Positions 8,962 through 18,015 of a stretch of DNA of 64,000 nt are shown here, piece by piece. Position 1 is the stretch's first letter, and each line of letters starts with the position of its first letter. The stretch is taken from the NCBI GenBank assembly GCA_018221105.1, contig JAAOYA010000001.1, positions 114,812-178,811 of the forward strand, in the 5' to 3' direction. The DNA comes from Candidatus Woesearchaeota archaeon (GTDB lineage Archaea > Nanobdellota > Nanobdellia > Woesearchaeales > JAAOYA01). A model generated the notes under the pieces. That model saw only the letters and a program-made list of their open reading frames with translations. It did no database searches and was not told where the DNA came from. Position numbers and translations under genes: made by a program.

Positions 8962-10241
8962 TTCTTAACAGAAATTACTTTTTTATCCATCATGTAAGCT
9001 TGCAATGCTTTAGGAATCTTGATACTGCCATCTTTTTGCTGGTGTGTTTCCATTATTGCAACTATCGCTCTTGATGTTGCTATTGCTGTGTTGTTTAATG
9101 TGTGAGGGGTGTACTTCTCACCCTTTTTATTAATTGTGCGAATGCCTAGTTTTCTTGCCTGCGCACTAGTCAAGTTTGAACAACTACCAACTTCATAGTA
9201 TTCTTTTGTTATTGGACTGTAAGCTTCTACGTCTACTTGTTTGTGTTTTAATTCTCCTAAGTCTCCAGAGCACATCTCAAGTACTCTTGTTGGGACTTTT
9301 AGGTCTTTGAAAATATCAACTGTTATTTTTTTTAGTTTTTCAAAATATTTTTTTGACTCTTCTGGCTTGCAGATGACTATCATCTCGACTTTGTTGAACT
9401 GGTGGGTGCGATAAAGCCCTTTTTCTGTGATGCCGTGTGCTCCTGTTTCTTTTCTAAAGCACATTGAGTATGACGCGTTTAATATTGGCAATTGTTCTTC
9501 TTGTAGTATTGTGTCAATAAATCGTCCAATCAATGAATGTTCTGATGTGCCTATCAAGTACAAGTCTTCGCCTTCTATCTTGTAGATTTGATTCTCTTGA
9601 TCGTGCAAATCTGTCACGTTATTGATTACTTTTTGGCGTAGCATAAGAGGAGTCTCAATATAGGTAAAGCCTTCAGAGACCATTTTTTTAATAGAGTGTT
9701 GTATTAATGCCTGATTTAATAATGCTAAATCATTTTTTAAGTAATAGAATCCTTTGCCGCTAGTCTTAGCAGAATTTTCAAAGTCTAATTGTCCTAAAGC
9801 TTCGCCTAAAGCAATGTGGTGTTTTGGCGTAAATGAGAATTTTGGTATTTCACCGTGCTTTTCTCGTTGTTTATTGTGTGAGTCGTCAGGGCCTATCGGA
9901 ACTTTTTCTTCAATAATATTAGGTATTTGCGATAATAATTGTACTAGTTCAACTTGTAGTTTGTCAACGTCGCCTTGTAGTTTGTCAATCTTTTTAGGGA
10001 TGCTTTTAGCCTTCTCAATCAATGGTTTTAATGGTTTTTTTTCTTTTTTCGCAGTGTTAATTGCTGCGGAAACTTTGTTGCGATCAGCTTTTAAACTGTC
10101 AAGTTCGAACTTTTTTTTGCGCCACTCAACATCTAGTTTAGAAATTTTGTCAACCAATGGTAGTTTTTCTTTTTGGAATTTTTTCTTAATATTTTCTTTT
10201 ACAAGTTTTGGATTTTCGCGAATAAGTTTTATGTCAATCAT
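8958..10241 (-). CDS. serS: Seryl-tRNA synthetase
   Basis: 427 aa, the common (not methanogen-type) SerRS. Residues 1-110 form the Lys/Glu-rich antiparallel coiled-coil arm that grips the tRNA-Ser variable arm. The class II core follows, with CFRKETGAHG and GLYRTHQFNKVEM (motif 2) and SNLTSAQAR near motif 3. Convergent with cysS with a 4-nt overlap of the stop ends. Confidence 0.97.
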   Translation of the reverse strand: MIDIKLIRENPKLVKENIKKKFQKEKLPLVDKISKLDVEWRKKKFELDSLKADRNKVSAAINTAKKEKKPLKPLIEKAKSIPKKIDKLQGDVDKLQVELVQLLSQIPNIIEEKVPIGPDDSHNKQREKHGEIPKFSFTPKHHIALGEALGQLDFENSAKTSGKGFYYLKNDLALLNQALIQHSIKKMVSEGFTYIETPLMLRQKVINNVTDLHDQENQIYKIEGEDLYLIGTSEHSLIGRFIDTILQEEQLPILNASYSMCFRKETGAHGITEKGLYRTHQFNKVEMIVICKPEESKKYFEKLKKITVDIFKDLKVPTRVLEMCSGDLGELKHKQVDVEAYSPITKEYYEVGSCSNLTSAQARKLGIRTINKKGEKYTPHTLNNTAIATSRAIVAIMETHQQKDGSIKIPKALQAYMMDKKVISVKN

Positions 10242-10276
10242 AGTATAGTTAGAATTGGTCGATTATTTAAAGTTTT

Positions 10277-10822
10277 TTACTTTATTTTGATTGCCGCGTC
10301 TATTCCTATCATCAAGGCAGCAATTGATGATGCTAACAGTTTGCTTTTATTATTGGCTAGTTCTTCTAAGTGTCCTGTTCCTTCAAGCTCTGTTAATCTC
10401 TCTAAATTGATTTTGAACTCGTCTTGTATTGGCATTAATGCTTTGAAAGCTTGTATTTCTTCAACACTTAACGGCCTGCCTTCCAATAATGATGTTTTGC
10501 TGAAAACTTTTTTGATTGTTAGCAAGCGGTCTGTTATTATGTTGTTGCGACGGCGCAATTCTACAATGTAGCGGTGTAAGTGTTTTTTTACAGTTCTAGT
10601 ATGTAATGCTTTATTGATTGTTTTTTGAGCGTGTTTTAATAAGTGTATGAAAATTTTGGTTCTTGAAGGTGTTGTTTTGCTTCCAAGAATTGAGTTTTGT
10701 TGTGCGTTAAGACTTAGGTTGTCTAAGTTGTGCAAGTATCCTGTGTCAAACTCTGCAACTTTTAATATTGCTTCTTTAACGTGGACGTATTGGTTGCTTT
10801 TGAAATGCTCTAAAAATTTCAT
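10277..10822 (-). CDS. Hypothetical alpha-helical protein
   Basis: 181 aa from the ATG at 10822 (MKFLEHFKSNQYVHVK); an upstream in-frame start would cross into the divergent promoter region. Mostly helical and basic (repeated KKHLHRYIVELRRRN-like stretches), with a weakly hydrophobic last 25 residues (LLASSIAALMIGIDAAIKIK) that could be a membrane anchor. No recognised motif. It shares a 41-bp intergenic gap with the membrane protein gene at 10864. Confidence 0.6.
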   Translation of the reverse strand: MKFLEHFKSNQYVHVKEAILKVAEFDTGYLHNLDNLSLNAQQNSILGSKTTPSRTKIFIHLLKHAQKTINKALHTRTVKKHLHRYIVELRRRNNIITDRLLTIKKVFSKTSLLEGRPLSVEEIQAFKALMPIQDEFKINLERLTELEGTGHLEELANNKSKLLASSIAALMIGIDAAIKIK

Positions 10823-10863
10823 AACAAAACCTTTAAATACTGATGTTTTAAATACTTTTTGAT

Positions 10864-11646
10864 ATGTTAAAAGAGGCGACAAAAGCGTTTAACTTACTAA
10901 AAAGCAATCTCTTACAATGGGTTTTAGCGGGTCTTGGAGATTTTTTGTTCTTATTTTTTAGTGCTGTAACAACAAGTATTTTTTTTAGTTTGATGATTGA
11001 AAAACTTCGTGTTATTGTTGGCGTTTTTGAGACTATGCAAGTTCCTTCAACTGACGCGATGGCTGCAGAGTTTTCACAAATGATTGCTACTAATGCAGAG
11101 TTAGCTGTCGCGTACCAAAGTTTTTTGTGGTTGCTTGCAGGGTTAACGGTTTCACTGTTTATTTTATGTTTGGGTTTTAATGGCTTGGCATACTTTTACA
11201 CTTATAAACTGTCAAAATCGAAGATTTCACTAAAACAATTTTTTAAATTTTGGTTTTTGTACTCTGTTGTCTGGGCTTTAATTTTCACAGTATTGTTCGC
11301 TGTGATGCTTAATTTGATGTTTTACAACAGTTTGCTGCCTTTTAGCGTGTTAACTGATAATTTTATCGGAATTGTTTTTGTAATCATAGGATTGTTTTTT
11401 GGCTATCATATGTTTTACAGCTTTTTAGTGATGGATAACAAACAAAAGTTTTTAAGACGCTTAATATCTACGTACTCTTACAAAAAACTAGGGTCATTTA
11501 GTGTTTTTGTTTTGTTTATTGCATTGCTTTTCACAATTATTAGTTTTTTCGCTGATCCTTTTTTTGTTTTGTTTTTGACTGTTTTTGTTTACTCTCCAGT
11601 ATTACCTTTTATCAGAACAACAAGCAAGTTATTAACTACCGAGTAG
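10864..11646 (+). CDS. Multi-pass membrane protein, unknown
   Basis: 260 aa with about five to six hydrophobic segments, e.g. around residues 20-45, 80-110, 130-155, 165-190 and 210-250, separated by short Lys-rich loops. No catalytic motif or family signature recognised. Divergent from the small helical protein at 10277; a nucleotidyltransferase gene follows with its own promoter-like TTTATAAA. Confidence 0.7.
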   Translation: MLKEATKAFNLLKSNLLQWVLAGLGDFLFLFFSAVTTSIFFSLMIEKLRVIVGVFETMQVPSTDAMAAEFSQMIATNAELAVAYQSFLWLLAGLTVSLFILCLGFNGLAYFYTYKLSKSKISLKQFFKFWFLYSVVWALIFTVLFAVMLNLMFYNSLLPFSVLTDNFIGIVFVIIGLFFGYHMFYSFLVMDNKQKFLRRLISTYSYKKLGSFSVFVLFIALLFTIISFFADPFFVLFLTVFVYSPVLPFIRTTSKLLTTE

Positions 11647-11692
11647 TGACTATACGAAAGGTTTATAAATAATCGACCAATAACAACAAAAA

Positions 11693-13498
11693 ATGACAAA
11701 GAAAAAAACAGCCGATTTTAGTGTGCCAAAAGAACTAATAGACAAAACACCGGCTGACATGAAAACACTTCTTAATAACAATAAAGCAAGCCTACTAAAA
11801 TTTCAAAAAGAACTACTAATAAAATTTGACAAGTATGTGATGGGATTAACAGTATTAAAACCATCGAACGACGAAAAACTAAAAGGCAAAACACAAATCC
11901 TGGTGTTGGTTGATGATTCTGACTCAAAACAAATGAGCAAAATAGAACTAAAAGACAAGTTAACACTAATAACTAAAGAAATAGCGCAAAAAACTAACAA
12001 AAACTTTGTAGCAGAAACACTACTTTTAAGCGAATTATGGCAAAACTTTTACGACGCCAAACACGACAAAGCAAAACAATTAGCAGAGTCAGCAATATTT
12101 TATGACAGTGGAATGCTGCAAGCAATCAAAATAACAGAAATCCACAAGGAAATGGTACTAAAAAAATTCGAAAAATACATAGTATCATACGTACTAGCGG
12201 GAAGTCTTGTGCAAGGCAAGGCAACACCAACAAGCGACATTGACGTTTGGATAGTAATCGATGACACAGACGTCAAAAAAATGGGTCGCGCAGAACTAAA
12301 AGACAAACTACGCGCGATAATCATAGGTTACGGCCTAGACGCAGGCGACGCCACAGGAATAAAAAACAAACTAAACATCCAACCATACATACTAACAGAC
12401 TTTTGGGACTACCTAAAAGAAGCCAATCCGATAATTTTTACACTACTGCGCGACGGCGTACCATTATACGATCGTGGAATATTCATGCCATGGAAACAAC
12501 TACTGAAAATGGGGCGCATCAAACCATCACAAGAAGCCATCGACATGTTTATGAACACAGGAGAACAAATGCTCAAGCGAACAGAGTTCAAACTAAAAGA
12601 AATAGGACTAGAAGACTTCTTCTGGGCAACAAGCACACCAACACAAGCAGCAATAATGCTCTACGGTGTGGCGCCACCAGCACCATCAGAAATACCGCAA
12701 ATGATGAGAGAACTATTCGTAAAAAAAGAAAAGATATTCGAAGAAAAACACGTCAAAATACTAGAAAAAATCCTGAAAACACGCAAGAGCCTAGAGCACG
12801 GAACAAAAAAAGGCATCACAGGAAGCGAGGTCGACGGATTACTAAAAGACACAAAAGAATACCTAAAAAGCATAGAAAAACTATTCGAAAAAATTAACAA
12901 GAAAAAAGAAGCAGAACAAGTAAACCACATCTACGACAGTGCAATAACAACAGTGCGAGATTGTTTATTATTTGAAGGGGTAACACAAGTAAAAGACTCG
13001 GAAATACTAAACACTTTCAAGCAAGTACTAGTGAACAAAGGCCACGCACCACAAAAATATCACCGATTATTACAAACAATCATAACAGCAGAAAATCATT
13101 ACAAGCAAAACAAACTAACAAAAGCAGAAGTAGAAAAAACAAAAAAAATCTCAAGTGACTTCATGCGATTCATGATAGACTTATTACAACGCTTGCGCGG
13201 CAAAGAATTAAACAAAACAAAAATACGCTTCAAACACGGCAAAAAATACGGTGAATTAACACTATTAGGTGACACAGCATTCATCATACCAGACCTAGAC
13301 GCCACAAACCGTGAAATAATGATGGCAAAAGTTGACAAAACAGGAAAACTATCAACAACAAAAAAAAGCGATTATGAAGCACTAGAAAAAGCAATAGCAA
13401 CAGTCAAACTACCACAAAAAACCTTCATAAAACAACCAGTATTCGCAGACCTTGCAAAACTTTTCGGCAAAGACATAGAAATACTAGTATATTATTAA
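11693..13498 (+). CDS. Nucleotidyltransferase with decayed N-terminal duplicate
   Basis: 601 aa. Residues 158-280 form a polymerase-beta-type nucleotidyltransferase: LAGSLVQGKATPTSDIDVWI carries the GS and DxD metal-binding motif. Residues 44-140 look like a copy of the same domain: KFDKYVMG against KFEKYIVS, and VDDSDSKQMSKIELKDKL against IDDTDVKKMGRAELKDKL, but GS and DxD are gone from the first copy. The C-terminal half is helical and may be a HEPN-like or substrate domain. TTTATAAA lies about 25 nt before the ATG. Substrate unknown. Confidence 0.75.
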   Translation: MTKKKTADFSVPKELIDKTPADMKTLLNNNKASLLKFQKELLIKFDKYVMGLTVLKPSNDEKLKGKTQILVLVDDSDSKQMSKIELKDKLTLITKEIAQKTNKNFVAETLLLSELWQNFYDAKHDKAKQLAESAIFYDSGMLQAIKITEIHKEMVLKKFEKYIVSYVLAGSLVQGKATPTSDIDVWIVIDDTDVKKMGRAELKDKLRAIIIGYGLDAGDATGIKNKLNIQPYILTDFWDYLKEANPIIFTLLRDGVPLYDRGIFMPWKQLLKMGRIKPSQEAIDMFMNTGEQMLKRTEFKLKEIGLEDFFWATSTPTQAAIMLYGVAPPAPSEIPQMMRELFVKKEKIFEEKHVKILEKILKTRKSLEHGTKKGITGSEVDGLLKDTKEYLKSIEKLFEKINKKKEAEQVNHIYDSAITTVRDCLLFEGVTQVKDSEILNTFKQVLVNKGHAPQKYHRLLQTIITAENHYKQNKLTKAEVEKTKKISSDFMRFMIDLLQRLRGKELNKTKIRFKHGKKYGELTLLGDTAFIIPDLDATNREIMMAKVDKTGKLSTTKKSDYEALEKAIATVKLPQKTFIKQPVFADLAKLFGKDIEILVYY

Positions 13499-13501
13499 TT
13501 C

Positions 13502-14677
13502 TTACACATTAAGAGTTTGCCTTGCAAGATGCCGTCGCATTACGAGTTTAATAAGATCTTCTTGTGGTGTTTGAACCATCACAAAACCATGAGCTGGGTG
13601 ATCAGACGAAAGACCTTTTGAATTATAACAACCATGAATTATTGAACCGCTTTTAATTCCTGGAAAAGATATTTGGTTCTTTTGTGAGCTTTTTACTGCT
13701 TGTTGATATGTTTTTACAAAATCAAAGCTTTTTGATGTTAAAGTCCCTTCAAAAGTAGCATCGCCAACACAGTCAACAATTGTTCCTGAAACGTTTTGAC
13801 CATCTTGCTCTTCAATAAACAATTCAAAGTAACCTTTTGAAGGTGTTGAAACATCCCAAGTTCCAACAAAATCGGGCTCTTTAGCAAGAACTAGTCTATC
13901 ATTTTCTAAAAAAGTAACAGCTCTTTCTAAATTAGTGATATCTGAAAGAATGTTAGAGTCTAAAGTTCTATTCTCAAAAAACTGCAATCTATGATCATTA
14001 CCTATTTCAACATCTGCGTGATAACTATCAAAAACAATTCCTAAATCTTCTCTTAATCGTTCTCTATTACTATACCAGTAATCACTATGACCTCTGCCGA
14101 CAACTGCCACGTCAACCTTTTTTCCAATGATGTTTTTTAAAAGGGTAGCGTCACGCTCTAAAACATTAAACTTGTCAGCTTCAAGAATTAATCGGTAACT
14201 TGTATCAGAAGATTTTATTTTTTTAATATTGGATGCTAGTTTACTTTGATATCTAATGTTTTCATCATCTAATACTCTTTGTCTATTAAGTTTTACAAGC
14301 GCTTCATTAAACTTCAAGTATGGGTCGATGTCTTCTAAAAGAACAATTTCATGACCGCATTTAGCACAATGTTTCGCTATATCTTCAAAGTACCTTGCTG
14401 CAGCATCCATATAATAATCCTCTGCTTCTCCTATTAAAGTATAACTTCTTTGGCTTGTTAAATCGCGTTCCAACTCTATTAATAAAGCATTAAGATCGGC
14501 CTTTACAGCCCTAGAAACCCTATCATCTACTAATTCAATACCAACACGAGTCTTTGGAGGCAACTTTTCAAGACTTGACAACAAACCACTAGTAGGAACT
14601 GCTCGATAAACTCCTGCGTCCCATTCATGAAGCTTCAAGCTTGTATGCGAGTGATCAGCACCGTATAATAGAACCAT
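13502..14677 (-). CDS. TraB/PrgY-like protein with C-terminal beta domain
   Basis: 391 aa. The first 270 residues show the sparse marks of the TraB/PrgY (Tiki/GumN) superfamily: GADHSHTS near the start, VGIELVDDR about residue 45, and VAVVGRGHSDYW about residue 190, positions where the family keeps GxxH, E and a second GxxH. No membrane segments. The last 120 residues (from VGTWDVS) are strand-rich with repeating threonine/glycine turns, like a small barrel. The family assignment is a pattern match only and could be wrong. Confidence 0.45.
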   Translation of the reverse strand: MVLLYGADHSHTSLKLHEWDAGVYRAVPTSGLLSSLEKLPPKTRVGIELVDDRVSRAVKADLNALLIELERDLTSQRSYTLIGEAEDYYMDAAARYFEDIAKHCAKCGHEIVLLEDIDPYLKFNEALVKLNRQRVLDDENIRYQSKLASNIKKIKSSDTSYRLILEADKFNVLERDATLLKNIIGKKVDVAVVGRGHSDYWYSNRERLREDLGIVFDSYHADVEIGNDHRLQFFENRTLDSNILSDITNLERAVTFLENDRLVLAKEPDFVGTWDVSTPSKGYFELFIEEQDGQNVSGTIVDCVGDATFEGTLTSKSFDFVKTYQQAVKSSQKNQISFPGIKSGSIIHGCYNSKGLSSDHPAHGFVMVQTPQEDLIKLVMRRHLARQTLNV

Positions 14678-14766
14678 GTTCAGAACTAAAACAACTTATT
14701 TAAAAATATTCACATAAGCTTTTCGCCAATACTTTTTTAAATAAAAACTGATTTCCGTTTCTTACA

Positions 14767-15216
14767 ATGAGGAGTGGTTATAAGGTTTGTGATGTGATGA
14801 CAAAAAAGCCTGTTAGCATCAAGCCAGAAACAACACTATTGCAAGCAGCCAGAAAAATGGCAACTCAGCACGTTGGAAGTCTTCTAGTAAAAGACAATGG
14901 CAATCTAATAGGCATTATCACAGAGCAAGATATTGTTAGAAAAGCAATAGCAAAAGACATACACCATCGCGAATCAACAGTCGCTGACATTATGGAACAA
15001 TCACTTGTCACAATTAGTCCTGAAAAAGATTTGATTGACGCATTAAAACTTATGAATTCTCATAATATTCGACATGTTCCAGTGATGGATGATCAAACAA
15101 TGGTTGGATTTCTGACAAGCAAAGACATTTTGAAAGTTCAACCAGAACTTTTTGAAATACTTGCAGAAACAATTGAACTTCGAGAACTAGAAAGAAAACC
15201 TATTGATGAATTTTAA
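14767..15216 (+). CDS. CBS-domain pair protein
   Basis: 149 aa made up of two CBS domains: VMTKKPVSIKPETTLLQAA...IGIITEQDIVRKAI, then IMEQSLVTISPEKDLIDAL...VGFLTSKDILK. Stand-alone CBS pairs usually bind adenosine nucleotides and act as sensors. No fused effector domain. Its stop end overlaps that of the convergent TIM-barrel-like gene by 4 nt. Confidence 0.92.
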   Translation: MRSGYKVCDVMTKKPVSIKPETTLLQAARKMATQHVGSLLVKDNGNLIGIITEQDIVRKAIAKDIHHRESTVADIMEQSLVTISPEKDLIDALKLMNSHNIRHVPVMDDQTMVGFLTSKDILKVQPELFEILAETIELRELERKPIDEF

Positions 15217-16004
15217 TTTGTTAGAGCGATTGTAGACTCGTAAACGAACTTGCCTGTTTTATTAAAGGCCAAGCCTTTCTTATCAACCGTTCTAACTAGT
15301 GCTTGAATATCAAAACTAAAAGGTTCTTTGAATTCTTTTCTTATTGTAGAAATTACATGTCTTACATTATCAGCGCTCAAACCTCCAGCAACACCTAAAC
15401 GTGTTATTGGCATTGCTTGAGCAAGAGCGTGCAATAATTCTATTGCATGCTTGAGGCCTATTGCTTTACCTTCACCTCCTGAAGGATCTATTAACACGTA
15501 ACTGACAAAGCCATCATAAGGCTTTAGCATTGAAGCTAATTGTTCTGAATCATTCTCGTTTAAAACTTTTCTAGGAACTTGCAAAACTATTTCCAGATCA
15601 GAAAATTGTTCTTTTAACATTTCGACTTGTTCAATAGGTGCTAACCCGTCAAGTTGGTTTAATTGAACAGAACGACACAGTTCTCTTTCATACAATTGAT
15701 TAATATTGAAAACTTTTTTTAACTCTTCAAACAATTGATCATTATCAGGAGTGTAATAGTGCACCATTGGTAGAGTATTAGGTTCTAATAGCTCGCACAA
15801 GCCAGCAAGATTTTTTAGTGCGGGAGTTTTATGTCCTTCGCTTGTGATATCTGTAACCCTATTATTTGACACAATAAAACCGAACATTGGAAGGTACGAA
15901 ATGTGATTGTTTAGAAAACCATTTTTTTTGAATTGTTCTTGAACTTTTATTACTTCATCACTTGTTTTAAACCCGGTAATTCCAACATAAGGCTTGGCAA
16001 TCAT
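15213..16004 (-). CDS. TIM-barrel protein resembling phosphoribosylanthranilate isomerase
   Basis: 263 aa. Alternating strands and helices with YVGITGF at the start, VLIDPSGGEGKAIGL in the middle and RLGVAGGLSADNV late, positions where TrpF-like barrels keep D-x-x-G-G-G-x-G and the GGL phosphate-binding loop. No other trp genes are nearby, and the N-terminal catalytic Cys of TrpF is not seen, so a tryptophan role is unlikely. Best called a phosphosugar-binding barrel of unknown function. Confidence 0.5.
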   Translation of the reverse strand: MIAKPYVGITGFKTSDEVIKVQEQFKKNGFLNNHISYLPMFGFIVSNNRVTDITSEGHKTPALKNLAGLCELLEPNTLPMVHYYTPDNDQLFEELKKVFNINQLYERELCRSVQLNQLDGLAPIEQVEMLKEQFSDLEIVLQVPRKVLNENDSEQLASMLKPYDGFVSYVLIDPSGGEGKAIGLKHAIELLHALAQAMPITRLGVAGGLSADNVRHVISTIRKEFKEPFSFDIQALVRTVDKKGLAFNKTGKFVYESTIALTN

Positions 16005-16078
16005 AAAAGTTTTTAAGACAACTTATATAAAAAATCACTGCCAAAACTTTTATTAACAACTCATTAAACGAGTGTTAT

Positions 16079-17275
16079 ATGTTTGTAGAACTACTTGTAG
16101 CGATTCTTTTTGGAGTGTTTTGTGGCGTTATCACAGGCCTCACGCCTGGCATTCACGTAAACCTGGTCGCGCTTTTATTGTTTTCTTCTACTAGTTTGTT
16201 AGGAGTGTTGTTCGGCCCTTTAAGCATTGCTGTAGTTATTGTAAGTTGCGCTTTAACGCACTCGTTTTTGGATTTTATTCCAAGTATTTTTTTAGGCGCT
16301 CCAGACGCTGACACGGCATTAGGAGTGCTGCCAGGTCATAAAATGTTGTTAGAGGGCAGAGCTCAAGAAGCCATCACTTTGACTGTTATTGGAAGCCTGA
16401 CAGCTTTGATAGTTGCAGTATTATTAGTGCCAGTACTCATTCCTATTGTGCCAACACTCTATGAATTGTTGCAGCCTTTTATAGCGTATTTGTTAATAAT
16501 AGTAGTGCTTTTTTTGATTTTGCGCGATACTAACCCTTACTTTGCAGCGAGCGTTTTCATACTTGCTGGAGTATTAGGACTTGTAGTGCTAAACAATCAA
16601 ACAATAAAACAACCATTATTTCCACTACTATCAGGACTTTTTGGTATTAGCACATTACTGATAAGTCTAAATGATAATGTTAGCATTCCAAAACAAAAAA
16701 ACACAAAACCAAAACTTGAAAAAAAAGTTTATGCAAAAGCAATAGGCTCGGCAACACTTGCAGGATCGCTAGTAAGTTTTTTTCCAGGATTAGGTAGTGC
16801 TCAAGCCGCTGTTATCGGAGAGCAAATAAGTGGCAAATTAGGAGGTGAAGGGTTTTTAGTGATGGTTGGCGGCATAAACACTGTGAATTTCATAATAAGT
16901 TTGGTAACACTCTACACTTTAGAAAAAGCTCGCAATGGAGCAGTACTGGTTGTCAATAATTTGTTAACAATAGATTTTACTAGTTTGCTAGTGCTATTAT
17001 TTAGTATTATGATTGCTGGCGGGATAGCAGTTTTTCTAGCGTTTTACTTGTCAAAAAAGTTTTCTAAACTTGTCCAAATTGTCAATTATCAAAAATTAGT
17101 CATTAGCATAATAACATTAATCATAATATTATCGTTTGTTTTTTCAGGACTTATTGGTTTGCTAGTTTTGATAACTGCCACTGCTGTTGGAATACTGCCA
17201 GCAAAACTCAATGTTAGTAGAAGTCATTCAATGGCATGTCTTATAGTGCCAGTAATCATATACTTTTTGTTATAA
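16079..17275 (+). CDS. TctA-like membrane protein (archaeal DUF112 type)
   Basis: 398 aa with about ten transmembrane segments. The N-terminal GVITGLTPGIHVN and the mid-protein SFFPGLGSAQAA are the two paired loop signatures of the TctA/DUF112 superfamily, which transports carboxylates in bacteria. No periplasmic binding protein or TctB gene is adjacent, so this would be the stand-alone archaeal version with unknown substrate. Confidence 0.75.
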   Translation: MFVELLVAILFGVFCGVITGLTPGIHVNLVALLLFSSTSLLGVLFGPLSIAVVIVSCALTHSFLDFIPSIFLGAPDADTALGVLPGHKMLLEGRAQEAITLTVIGSLTALIVAVLLVPVLIPIVPTLYELLQPFIAYLLIIVVLFLILRDTNPYFAASVFILAGVLGLVVLNNQTIKQPLFPLLSGLFGISTLLISLNDNVSIPKQKNTKPKLEKKVYAKAIGSATLAGSLVSFFPGLGSAQAAVIGEQISGKLGGEGFLVMVGGINTVNFIISLVTLYTLEKARNGAVLVVNNLLTIDFTSLLVLLFSIMIAGGIAVFLAFYLSKKFSKLVQIVNYQKLVISIITLIIILSFVFSGLIGLLVLITATAVGILPAKLNVSRSHSMACLIVPVIIYFLL

Positions 17276-17280
17276 AAACC

Positions 17281-17288
17281 TTTATAAA
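17281..17288 (+). promoter_or_regulatory. TATA box of the eL33 gene
   Basis: TTTATAAA centred about 27 nt before the eL33 ATG at 17312, the usual archaeal distance from box A to the transcription start. The message would start at or next to the ATG (leaderless). Confidence 0.6.
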
Positions 17289-17311
17289 TAGGGGCGGGTT
17301 TCTCGCATGTT

Positions 17312-17569
17312 ATGCAAGGAACAATAGCGAGTTTTAGAGGCGGGCGCCACACACAATACAACAATCAAATGATTGTAATAGTTGATGGTGTTGACTCTAA
17401 AGATGAAGCACAAAAACTTGTTGGCAAAACAGTTACTTGGACAACTTCTACAGATAAAAAAATAAAAGGCCAAGTTAGAAGTGCGCACGGTAATAAAGGA
17501 GCTATTAGAGTACTATTTGAGACAGGAATGCCTGGACAATCAATAACAACAAAAGTAATTATTTCTTAA
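17312..17569 (+). CDS. rpl35ae: Ribosomal protein eL33 (L35Ae)
   Basis: 85 aa, full length. MQGTIASFRGGRHTQYNNQM, then GKTVTW, AHGNKGAIRVLFETGMPGQS match the archaeal/eukaryotic L35Ae large-subunit protein. Single-gene unit with a TATA box about 27 nt upstream and no Shine-Dalgarno, consistent with leaderless translation. Its stop end overlaps the convergent membrane gene by 4 nt. Confidence 0.95.
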   Translation: MQGTIASFRGGRHTQYNNQMIVIVDGVDSKDEAQKLVGKTVTWTTSTDKKIKGQVRSAHGNKGAIRVLFETGMPGQSITTKVIIS

Positions 17570-17910
17570 AAACTTTTAAAACCATAAAACATTGTGATTG
17601 CGCCAACAACAATAATTATTGCAGAGTAGATTGCTCCACTAGTTGGAATTGGCAAAGTCACAAAATTTGCAATAAAAGGCAGTAAACCACCAAGAAGTAT
17701 AAGCAACGCAAACATAATGGTCATAAATCGTTGAGTTCCAAAAACTTGATTGCTAAAACCATAAAATAAACTAACCGCTCCAATAGCAATAATAATCAAA
17801 TAATAAACCATTCCGCTTGTCGGAATTGGCAAACTTACAAAACCATCAACTAATGGCAGAACTCCTGCTAAAATAGTAAGCACTCCAACCAATGAAATAA
17901 AAATTTTCAT
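17566..17910 (-). CDS. Small membrane protein with internal duplication
   Basis: 114 aa, four hydrophobic segments. Two halves repeat: FVSLPIPTSGMVYYLIIIAI...FYGF near residues 24-52 and FVTLPIPTSGAIYSAIIIVV...FYGF near residues 85-111, each preceded by an L-rich segment ending in LLP/VLP. This is an in-frame tandem duplication of a two-helix unit. Function unknown. Confidence 0.7.
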   Translation of the reverse strand: MKIFISLVGVLTILAGVLPLVDGFVSLPIPTSGMVYYLIIIAIGAVSLFYGFSNQVFGTQRFMTIMFALLILLGGLLPFIANFVTLPIPTSGAIYSAIIIVVGAITMFYGFKSF

Positions 17911-18015
17911 AACAACAAAACTCTCAGTAGTACTATTTAAACTTATCGAAAAAAACTTTTTTTATTCACTAAACAATGGAAAAGTTTAAATATCAGCATG
18001 TGACAAATTAGAGTA

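Noticed and set aside
12403-12897. Long overlapping frame inside the nucleotidyltransferase gene
   Set aside because: Arg/Thr/Asn/Lys-rich shadow of A-rich codons in the real gene, with no independent start signal.
15213-16004. trpF (tryptophan biosynthesis)
   Set aside because: TIM-barrel phosphate loops resemble TrpF, but the catalytic Cys is not seen and no other trp genes are nearby.
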